A stretch of DNA of 64,000 nt, taken from positions 30,290,597 to 30,354,596 of the forward strand of contig JAZBQD010000001.1 of NCBI GenBank assembly GCA_036583965.1, read 5' to 3'. Of the stretch, positions 49,992 to 64,000 are shown piece after piece (position 1 is the stretch's first letter; each line of letters opens with the position of its first letter). This DNA is from Prunella strophiata (lineage: Eukaryota > Chordata > Aves > Passeriformes > Prunellidae). The notes below the pieces were generated by a model. The model made no database searches, was not told where the DNA came from, and worked only from the letters and a program-made list of their open reading frames with translations. The position numbers and the translations under genes were made by a program.

Positions 49992-52895
49992 GTAGGTATT
50001 GATGATAAGTTCTGTTTGAAAAGAGGATTATGTAAGCCATAGAACTGATGTCTAATGGATAAATAAGTTAGTCCCTACTGTCACAAAATCCAGTGTGTTG
50101 AAATCAGGAGCAAGAGTGATGAAACCAAAGCTAGGATTTTGGTTAAAGAATTTTGATTACATAAATCTTTATGCCCAGTGCAACAATAAAAATTGATCCA
50201 GTATAGGGAATTTCTTTTTCATAAACTGAAATTTACATATTTGGTTTAAATCTTCATAGAGAATTAAGGTTTGAAATACTTGAATGCTTACATACCCCAC
50301 TTTTCTCTTTACACAAGGTAATGATTCTAACACAGGCAAGTGTTGTTTTGACTTACCTCTTATTTACTGATGTTTTATTAATTATTGTTAATTGATTTTT
50401 TAATAATTTTGCTCACTCAGAACTTCTCTCTCAATTCCCAATATTTCAAGGTGCCCAAATAGGCCAGAGCAAGTAATGCTCCTACTCTGACTCTTGCATG
50501 TTGCAGTGAGCCCTGTCTATGTTTGTTTCATTTCTTTAACTGGGAAAACCATCAAACTGACTCAACTCATTAAAAATAATTAGGAGACCTATCACAGTCT
50601 ATTTTGAAAGTTTATGCCACTTGTGTTCATGTACTTATACCTAAGAGTAGCAAGTAACTAACCCCAGATCTCACATGCAAAACTGATTATATTTGAAATG
50701 AACTCCCTGGTGGATCTTCACTTTGTCGCACTTCATAAAGCTTTTCCTGAGCCTGCTCTCTTAGATTTTGCTGCACTGTGGCATGGTGGAGCCAACGATG
50801 GTGACAGCCCCAGTTATTCTAGCAATCAGGGGTTAAAAGCTTGTCTCCAGTTCTCCTCAGGGGTTTCTGTAATAACTCTGACATTGCTTGGAATTGCAGT
50901 ATCAGTGTTTAAATAGTCAAGCAAGTAAATTCCAAATTTTGGAGATGTAGCTTTGAGCTGGAGTTTGCCTGAACAGCTCTAAATAGTATCATTTATTTGT
51001 AATCAGCAAGCAAGAAGGGGTAGCCCTGCTGTATGATGCCTCGTAATAGAGATAAACATCCTCCTTTGTGGTACAAACACATTTTAGCTGACAAACTGCT
51101 ATGTTTCCCTACTTTGAAAAGTGTTCCCCCACAAATGGTGCTGGGGAGTGACTCAGTCATCATCTCTAGGTTATGCCATGTTAGTTTTTTCCACTACCAG
51201 CCTGTGAATATGCAAGTCTGCCCCGGTTCTTTCTGCTTCACGCATCATCACCAATAAAGACACTGCCAGCAAAATGCTTCCCTACACCTTTTCCAACTCA
51301 CAGTCCACAATTTATGTCTACATTCATATCTATGCAAATTTAATGCGGTCCTTAGAGACCACACAAGTACAAATTAGTGCATAATTTGAAGATTATGAGA
51401 TTTCCCAGGTTGTCTTCTAATTGATACTTGATGATGTCCCAGTCAGAAAAGAATTCATTTTTCTGCCTGAGGTCTGTTTTGGCTTTGTGACATTCCAGCA
51501 GTATCAGGTAGTAAGAAGGAATTTTTGCCATATGTGGCTTCATACAGATTTATGGAGTGAGTTTTTACATACCTGCTTTCAAGACTTGGTCTCTGTCTTG
51601 TAAAGTCTGAGTACTCCAGATGCATGGGTAGAGGCATGGGACAACTTAGATGCTTCACTTGAGGATTCACTCCTGTCTTGTGCTGTTTGAAGGGCTGAGA
51701 CAACTCTCTTGGTCAAGCTGTATGAAAATCAGTGTAATTGCCCTGGAGAAATTGAAAGCTCATGCATTTTTTAACTGATGAGAAAACTTCTAATCAGAGT
51801 TCCCATTCTTCTGAAATAATGAGCATATCTGCTGCGTATTCCAATTGCACACCACCATGCTTCTGTAATTTAGAGAAATGACATATACTGTGGAGAAGTG
51901 AGGGGAAAATTTTGAAGATCACTACTGGTTTAATTTTGTTCATTGGCAAAACTTCTGTGTAATGGTAGAGAGTGTGCAATTTCTTGGCAATATGGTATCA
52001 GTGGTTCTCCAGCTACTTGATGGAGCACTACAATGCCAAGATTTGCTCCAGAAATTAAGGTCATTTTTTCCACATGGCTTTATTTAATCAACTTGGTGTT
52101 TGAGTTGCCTGCTTAACTGAGCTAAACAATGCTTGAAATTAGTGCAAAAATGTGTTCTTTCACTGAGATAGAAAATAATTCTGGACACTGTCTAAATATT
52201 CTCCATGAGACCTTTTCCTCAGTAAGTCAAATTTGCCTGAAAATTTAGTGTTAGTCACAAACTTGCACTTTAAACTTGCACTTTTATTTTGTCACTGAGA
52301 GAAGCTTTGTGGCATATAGTGGGCATCCATTGTAAAGCAGAGCAGAGCATTGGGGGTTGCTTCTCAGGGAAGCAGCAGCTTGTCCTTAAATAAGAGCATT
52401 GACTCTGAGAGATTATGGTCCCTCAACTCACAAGGTCTGAGTAATATCACAAAGCCCTACTAGGAACAGTGGACATTCAACATCTTCATTTTCAAATTGG
52501 TGTTGGAAAAAACCTATCTAGTGATTTGTCAACTAGGGCTTGATTTTGCATCTCTGTTCTGTAATCCTTAGCTAAACCCACAGTACTTTGCAACCAGAGT
52601 CACAATCCACATGTATAGAAATTTGCACAGGACCAGAATTTGGTCCAATACAATGTCTTCCCAAATGCTGAAGGATTTGCAAACAAGAACATTTTTTTTT
52701 TCTGCCAAGTACATTTAATGAAATATAAATAAGAGTAAAATGAATAGCTGTTATCAAACTGCTTCTTTGTGCATGAACAATATTGACAGTTGTATTTTTC
52801 CTGGTTTTATATTTAAACTCAGTATATGATTTAAGATTCCCTTTGTTTCATTTTTCCCTTGTCTTTTTGTTTTGTTTTGTTTGTTTTTTTTTTAG
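49992..52895 (+). other. KCNMA1: 2.9 kb intron
   Basis: Intron with donor gtaggt and an acceptor behind a T-rich tract broken by G (about 52853-52893). I see no repeats of note and no exon-like segment in it. Confidence 0.85.
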
Positions 52896-56540
<3,645 letters not shown>

Positions 56541-58118
56541 TAATTCAAAGAGCCCTACATCAGCTTGCTTGACAGTTAAACCTGCTGATTGGTATGATGG
56601 CTTTTAAAGGGACAGTCACGTAGTTTCTCTGCTACATCACAGAGCACATCTTTCAGAGGGAAAAATGAATGAACATGAAACTGGCATTTTTTCTCATTTC
56701 AAAATTTTCCTAGATAATGTATAAAAACGTCGTTTTCTCACTGTGGCTTCCTTTACAGGGTGAGTTGCTGTTAAATAACCAGTGGTAACTTGCAGTTATT
56801 CTTTGGAATACCTGAATTCTGTCTAACAAAATTTCTTTTTATTGAAACTACAGAGAAAATACAAGTTTTAATAGCACAAGCCAAAAAGTAAAATAAAAAA
56901 GAACCAGAACTTTTAAATTTTCTTTACAGCTTTGGCTGCCTTCCTGCTCAAGAAGCCACGGAGAATTAGCTCAAAGCTGATTTCTTCCCATGGTTTGACA
57001 TGTACTCATCCCATTTAAGAACGTTGAACAAAATCTTTCAATCTTTCCTGAGAGCAGGGGACTGATTCATAGGTTGCCAAAGGCTATTTTACACCATCTG
57101 TGACTGTGCAAAGCAGCTGCAAAGCAGTCATAAGCACCCTGGCAAAGACCATCAGTGTAAAAAACAATCATCTTCCCATCCCTGAAGGGTCTTGCAGCTT
57201 ATGCAGCTGAAGTCCTACCTTTGATAAACCTATTAACTGCAGCAGTAAATATTCCCTCTGGATCTAGTTCTGCTGTAAGTGTAGGTGGAAAGGATTGTGC
57301 TTTGGTCTGCAGTTTTCCCGTGAGCCTGATCTAGAGATAGTCTTTCCCTCAAGGACTGTGAGAACTAAGATTAAGTTCAGATTTTCCTCTTTACACTCTA
57401 ATCAGGAAATAGGAATTATATGCCAAAAATCAGAGGTTGCAGTGTAACTTCTTGAATATGGAAACTTGAACATAGAAAACAATTTCTTAGAATCAGCAAT
57501 GAAGTAGTGGAATTTAATACTGGAATTAAATTGTACCAGGAAGCTAAAAGTTTGAACTTTTCAAAGTTAAATTGGACAGTTTTCTGGATAAGAAGTAGAT
57601 TTAGAGAAGAAAAGGAAGAAACTGATTGTTTTCAGTCGCATGAGTATTAAAAGTTTCAAATCTGTGGTCTGGAAATAACACAACCCCAAATATTTTAGAG
57701 TTCTTTCCTCACAAATTTGTGAGGATGACTTGCTCACACTCTGATAGATTGTAGTCATGATTAGGAAACTCATTGCAGAAGAGGAAGACAGGCATAGAGG
57801 TTCCTTGTTTTGCTGGTTTAGCCCTGGGATCTGAAATTCTGTATCTTAAAACTAAATCTGTACAATCAGGCTAATGGCTGTTCTTTGATGACTCTCAGTC
57901 TCCTATCACACACATAATTAAATTAATCAAGAATCTCTTGAGCACAAACAGTCTGAGAGAATTTTCTGTCTTTGCTCAGAAGTTAGAGACATTTCCAGCA
58001 CTTGACTGTTGTATTTTACCTCTGGGAGTACACAGGGTCACACCATCCCTCAGTGAGGACAGAGAAGCCTGTCAATATCCAGTCTCGTGCACCACATGAA
58101 CACCTGTCATTTTTTGCT

Positions 58119-58262
58119 CTCCATCCTTGCAGGTATTCAAGACCTGACTGCATAAAGCTCAAAGAAGCTGATCTGACCTCATAGTTGACTGTGCTTAGAG
58201 CAGGAAATAAGACCAGAGACCCTCCAATGCCCTTTCCAGACTGAATTGTTCTGTGACTCTCT
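58119..58262 (+). mobile_element. CR1 LINE 3' end, degenerate
   Basis: The text follows the well-known CR1 3' untranslated tail in order: GGTATTCAAGACCTGACTG, then GATCTGACCTCATAGTTGAC, then AGAGCAGGAAATAAGACCAG, then CCCTTTCCAGACTGAATTGT and TCTGTGACTCT. CR1 is the main LINE of birds and other sauropsids. Only the 5'-truncated tail is present, with no reverse-transcriptase sequence. The level of divergence suggests an old insertion. Confidence 0.75.
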
Positions 58263-61200
58263 AATACCCAGGCTTGCTGCTACAGCAATAGCCCCTGTAG
58301 GTCAGGAAGTGTACACTGGCTATAGTCCAAATTCCTTTAGCCCTTTTAAATGTTGCTGATGCAGAGAAGCAGAGGAACAATAGGTGAGCACATTCTTAGA
58401 AATTTTTGACATTTCTTCAGGTAAATACCAGACTGCATATTAAAAAATGAAAGCTGACTCTTTCCATAGCTGTTCTGGGGAAATGGGGCATAACATAAGG
58501 CAGGTAATCAGCAGCCTATTTTAATTGGGAGTACTGAATAAGGAGGGGTTCATGCCAGCCCAGTTGCTTCAGAAAATAATCATCTTCACAGTAAACTCTC
58601 TGTTTATGAAATCCACAACTCTTGAATTGGTTCTGTTCCTTTCAATACCGTAAATTTTCATGAAAGACCTTGAATAAAATGATTAGACTGTCAGAAGCAG
58701 TTAGATCAGTAGATAGCACAAACTTTAGTGGAAATTATATGCAATGTGACATTTTTGTCTGTGAAATGCAGCTTTAACATACGGTGGACACAACTATCAT
58801 GACAATTACATAAAGTAGGTGATTCAACTTTTGCTGGTCAACAAGCAGCACATTAGAACAAACTCACAGATTCTTACTGGCAATTAAGTACCTTTATTTA
58901 TAGAGCAAGTTGTCATTTTACATTTGTGTATTCTTGACATACTTAACACAATGGCTGGTATAAACTTGCAGTATTGCCAGTCTGAGTTTTTCTAGATCTT
59001 AATGCATGATTTTGAATTAAGACATCCTCATCAACATCATGCTCAGATTCCTCTGTATTATTCTTCTACATTACTTCTGTTACTGATCATCAGAAACACT
59101 TGACATTAGAAAATATGGAGGTGTGGCAGAAGGTCAGTTGACCTATGACAGGGTGTTGAAAAAGAGAAGAAATAAAGCAAAATATGTGAGCAGTCTAAGA
59201 AATGTATGGGCTGAGCTGCAAGATTTTTGGTGAGGGATTTAGCAGTATGACCTTACCCTTGCTATTCTGAGTAAATAAATAGCATTATATATGTATAGTC
59301 ATGTAGTCAGTAAGCAGTAGAATCTCATATGAAAACCTGATGTATAATTCATATTTACATTTCTGAAAAAAAATACATTCATTTAATTGATAAGTTATTG
59401 AATATACAAGGATCTTTCTAGTTTGTATCTGTGATTGTTTCATTTCAGCTTTAGGCAAAAGATGACACCAGTACAAGAAGGGTGCCATAAAACCAGGATG
59501 CAAATTTATTTAACCATCAGATAAGCCAGAATCAGTTGGCAGGCATTGAAGTACAGGGACTAAATCTAGAACTCCTTTGCTTTAAGTTGGTAGCAGGAAG
59601 AGGATCCACACATTTTGGGATTTCATTCCCTTTTTCCTAGAGCTTCATCCTCATCACCTGCTTTAACAGCAAAGTCACTCTCAGTCCTAGGCATATAAAA
59701 ATCCATCACTAGCCAGCCCTCTGTATCCATGCAAACATGCCCTTTCCAGCCAGGGACAGAGCTTTGAAATGGAGCCCAGGTGCAATCTGAGAGGAAGGAT
59801 CCTGTAGAAGGAACAGGTGGGTGGACACATGACAGCACACTTTGCTGACAGGGAAATTTCTATAACAATAGGGCTAGCAATTCCCAATGGATTAAGTTAA
59901 CTGCTGAAAAATCAGCTCTGGATTAATCTGGTTTGCATCCACAAAGGATTTTCTCATTACTAGTGCAAGATGAACTTAAAACACACACAGCCATTCTCAT
60001 ACAGAAATGAAAACTTGATAGTACCCCATTATGGTGTTAAAATATCCCCAGGTTTTTGAACTGTTTAACAGTAATTATCTGGACCTTCTATAAGTAGTGC
60101 AGCAACATTTTTGTCCTCTGGCTTGCCCATCTTGGGTTGTAACTGATCCTGCCAGAATTGCATCTCATCCAAGCACAGTGCTCTGTCTCGACCTTCCACA
60201 GAAGAAAAATCCAACTCAAAGTTCCAAGACACAGGAAAAAAAAAAAAAAAATCTGGACCAGAGCTACAAATGACCTAGCATATCCAGAGGGGATGGCAGT
60301 AAACTATCTAAGTTGTCAAATCTATGTTCATCATCAGCTGTCTGGCAACATACAACCAAATGCATGGCTACTCAGAACTGTGTGTGGAAACAAGCTGTCT
60401 TCCTTAGGAAGAAAAGCTTACTAACAGTTCTGAAAGGATTTTCTGGTCCCCTTTACATAAAATCTGTACTTCTACTCAGTAAGAACAAGAAGTTCTTTCA
60501 AATTAAACCTGTGCTGTTTGAAGTTCTCATGTTGAAAGTGTTCTCAGGGCTGTCTGCATTGATGGTTTCAAAGCTGACTGGGCAGCTCTGTAGGCTTGCT
60601 AGAGGTTAGGGCTGCAGACTCTAATGTCCTGAAAATGAGCTTTTGGAAATCATCAGGGCAGTTCATTGCCTTTGGGAGACCTAGAACCTAGATTCCAAGG
60701 ACAGAAAGGCCAAAGTGTATCCCACTGAAGCTGCAGCAAACTATTGTTTCATTAAGATATCTCAGACTTTGAAGTACAAAATGCTGTAAAGTGGGAACTT
60801 GGCCCACCTCTTCACAAAATTATTTATAAACTCAATCTTATTTTTGACAAGGAAGCCCTGTGTTTGTCTTGATTACCTCTTACAGATATTGACTATCTTC
60901 CTAGAAAAATCTGTAAAGGTGTGTGTTTGTGTTGGAGCAAAAGGTCACCCCCAGGTACTGGGGACTGCTTTTATTGTCCTTTCTGTTTCTCATTCTGTTC
61001 CCTCAAACAGAAATTAAGATTATTTCATCAAGAAGTATTTTGGAGAGCAGACCAGAGACTATTAGATACATAGTCATAACATGTGCTCCTCAGTCATAAC
61101 ATTTTCCAAAGCACCCAGGGGGACTGAATATGGGATGGGTTCTGCCTTGGCTGTTAAGTTGGGAGACCTCCAGTAATTTTCCTTTCCTTCATCTTGTTGA

Positions 61201-63217
61201 CATTTCCATCCTTTCTTCTTCAAGTATCATCTATTGACTATTCCCATTTAGTTTTTCATGTTTCTTGTTTTTTTCTTGGAGTCCTATTTTGTGGGGCTTT
61301 TACTTGTTATTCTATCCACCAGATGAACATGGCCCAACACAAAATATTTATCTTCAGTTGTAACTAAAGCTGCTATTTGGCTTTCTTCCCAAAACCCAGA
61401 AAGACAATTATACCTAACTGTTTAGAGATTTATAAATACTGTACCAGAGTAGCCTCTGGGTAGTAACTTTAGATATCCAACTCAATAATTTTCTTTTATT
61501 GGATAGTGATTTAGAGCTTATTTTGAGTCCTATATAATAAGAGCAGTACATTTCATTAAAAAACACTTACTAAACAATAAAGAAAAGTGTTCTTATAGCT
61601 CCAAGCAGGTCTAAAGTACAGAGAGGGGAGGCTGTATAGTAACATTTTGTCCATAGACATTGTAAGACAGATCACAGCACAGCAGTGTAGACGTATTTCA
61701 GCAAAGTAACAATTGCAGCTGTTTTCTGAATGACTTCAACTTATGAGAATTTTCCCTAGGAACACTATTTCAACACATGAGAGATCTTTTTAGAGCCTTC
61801 ATGTACAGTTCTCATAATAGATCCTCCAACAAGAAAGAATAAAGAGAAAAACATGAAGATTGGATGAACTCCTGGGTAATACATTTCATACATCATGGCA
61901 GGATTCTTCTGGGGAAAATCCTATAAAATCAAGTAAACATACTCAGAATTTTACACACTGACTTTTAAGTGTAACAGATTACACAAGATAAAATAGCCCT
62001 GTACAAGTTTAATTTCATTTGATCCAGTTTCTTTATAAACTCACTTATGGCTTCATTGTCATCTTTTGTTGGAGCTGTCTTAAACTTAGATTGAAAGGAC
62101 AGAAACAGTCACAGAGTTTCTTAAGATTTATTTGGCAATCTAATAATTAATTCTTATATCATTGCAAAGTTTTATGAACTTAGTCTCACAATTTGCTGCA
62201 AGAAATTCATTAATGAAATGAATTTGAGATATGCTTTCCATTGTGATTGCAGATAACATATTCTTTTCCACCTCAACCAATCAATAAATCTTGATTGCTT
62301 TGTCTCTGAAATGTTAGCAAAAGGCAGAACAACTATATTATTGGGATTGAAAATGAGAGAAAATTAAATAAGAGGAAAGGATAAATATTGTCTGAAGTGC
62401 TTTGCTAGCAATGTTTTTTGCCATTTTTGGAAGTAACTGTATTCTAATGCTGTTAGAGAAAACTTTCCAGAAATTCAAAGCAATAGTTTTTTTCTTGGAG
62501 GAGGGGGAGGTTTAGTGAATGTTAAATCTTATTTCTCTTATTTTATAGTCATAAGTTTTAAAGTCAATATTTCAGAATATAGGCTTGGATAATCAGAGAT
62601 GAAGTTAATTTTTAGGTTTTTGTGGAACTCAGTGTTCTGTGGCAAGTCCAGCACTGTTTCCTATGTTTAATTTGTTATATTTCATGAAAATGTAGGAATA
62701 AAGAACCTTTATTTTTTAATGCAGAAAATCAAACTCTATTTAGCTCTACTAAATATTTGCAAAATTTAAGGAGCTACTTAACCTCTTTAGAAAGCTTATA
62801 AGTAAATGTAGAATGTTAAATGTAGCTGTAATATTAAAAATAAATAAGTGAATAGTGCTGGAAGAAAGTGAAAGATTTGGGGTAGTTTTTAAAAGTGTCA
62901 AAGTGAGCTATGACATTAGCTTTATTCTTTTCAACACTTAGATTCCTGTGTATCTTTGCATATCAATGTCTTTTAGACTGCAGAATCCATGTTATACTTA
63001 AAGCTAGCTCATAATTACCTAATCAATACAGATGTTTTGAAAGATACTCTCCAAGACAGTATCAATCTTACCAGTCACATTTTCAAAAATGGTTTTTTGC
63101 ATTAACATCAGGGTTATTGGTTTGCAGGATTGATAGTTTAGTGTAGGAGATAACACCCAATTAAGGATGTTTTCATACTGGGTTCTGAGTGTTCCCTTTG
63201 TTAGCATCAGTTGTTGC

Positions 63218-63232
63218 AATAATAATAATAAT
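63218..63232 (+). repeat. (AAT)n microsatellite
   Basis: Five tandem AAT units. Confidence 0.85.
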
Positions 63233-63540
63233 CCAATTAACAAAATTTTCTACTTGGTTGGGTGATTATTTTTTAGCTAACTGAATTTTAGTTGGTTGTA
63301 GTTTGATTTCATTAGCACTTTTCAAAACAAAGGCTGACCATCCTAAGTAATGAAGTTAATAACTGAAAAATGAGATAAGGGCCAGACATGTCCCATATCA
63401 CTGTTTACTCACAAAAAATAGTCCAATTTTTGAAGATCAGGTCACTGTGATAAATAACTCAGTATTACATTTTTGCAACATGCACATAATTTCTTATCCT
63501 GCTGAACTAGATGGATCAGTTGATAGCTGTTATTTATTTT

Positions 63541-63660
63541 ATGGTAGCACACTGGAGCTCTAGATGGAATTAAGAGCTTGTTGTCATAGTCCTGATATAT
63601 ACAAGAATAAAATATGGCCTTTGCCCTGGCAAGTTTATAATCTGATGCCTTGCTTGTTCC
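63541..63660 (+). repeat. Ancient amniote dispersed-repeat fragment
   Basis: TAGCACACTGGAGCTCTAG, then a diverged middle, then TTTGCCCTGGCAAGTTTATA and ATCTGA follow the order of a repeat frequent in turtle and crocodilian genomes (TAGCACCTAGAGGCYCCA ... CCTGCCCCAAAGAGYTTACA). Called from recall only. Confidence 0.4.
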
Positions 63661-63689
63661 AAAACTGATGTGCTCAATGTTATACAGGT

Positions 63690-63775
63690 TAATAAATCTC
63701 TCTGACTTCAATGAAACTGTCCACCTGTGTAAAGTTAGATTATGTGCAGGTCTTTGCAAGATTTGGACTTAAATA
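63690..63775 (+). repeat. Ancient dispersed-repeat fragment
   Basis: CTCTGACTTCAATGAAACTG, CACCTGTGTAAAGTTAGATT and GTCTTTGCAAGATTTGGACT resemble a sauropsid repeat of the form TGACTTCAATGGG ... GAGTAAAGTTACTC ... TTTGCAGGATCRGG. Diverged; boundaries approximate. Confidence 0.4.
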
Positions 63776-64000
63776 AACTAAAGAGTCAGTGGGAGAGAGA
63801 ATTTTCACTTAACTTTTTTCCTGTGCTGTAGAAACCAGCTCTACCAGGACTTTACTAGGCTTCCAGTCTTCATATGAAACCCTTGACAGGAAGGATCCAT
63901 GCAGCATCCTTCACATTTTTTGGTACCTTTCCTTGCAGCTGGACACCAATGTTGCCTGCTGGAATTACACATACAAAGTAGTTTCCCACCTCTCTCAAAG

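Overview
The window is a stretch of a bird genome. It lies inside the KCNMA1 gene (BK channel alpha subunit, also called Slo1 or cSlo), which is transcribed on the + strand. The identification rests on five exons whose translations match the RCK1-RCK2 linker and RCK2 domain of BK channels. Each exon has consensus splice sites and the phases fit across every junction. The organism call is inference. It is supported by avian-type residues in the BK protein (for example [11 protein letters not shown], where mammals have CAPKEIEKVIL), by a degenerate CR1 LINE tail, and by a minus-strand endogenous-retrovirus LTR of a type I recall from Neoavian, especially songbird, genomes. No complete gene and no second protein-coding gene is visible.

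Layout. 1-9028 is the 3' part of an intron. 9029-9202 is the alternatively spliced STREX exon. 9203-36857 is a 27.7 kb intron. 36858-36951 is the 94-nt linker exon, called e23 in one published numbering of the splice site. 36952-49867 is a 12.9 kb intron carrying the LTR with an internal 39-bp minisatellite. 49868-49991, 52896-53120 and 56271-56463 are the next three exons, separated by introns of 2.9 and 3.2 kb. 56464-64000 is the start of the following intron. The upstream exon ending in the heme-binding CKACH region, and the downstream exons with the calcium bowl, lie outside the window.

How the parts work together. The window covers one of the main splice-decision sites of the BK channel. 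Including STREX adds 58 residues with a palmitoylation/PKA module. Skipping STREX joins the upstream exon directly to the linker exon. The STREX 3' splice site overlaps a perfect match to CaRRE1 (CACATNRTTAT), the element reported to make STREX repression depend on depolarisation and CaM kinase IV. The 94-nt linker exon is not a multiple of three, so skipping it creates a stop codon 16 bases into the next exon. The remainder is AT-rich intron with simple repeats, old interspersed-repeat remnants and a few CpG-retaining stretches that look like candidate conserved regulatory elements.

Limits. Family calls come from recall of protein and repeat families. No alignment or database search was run, and boundaries of old repeats are approximate.
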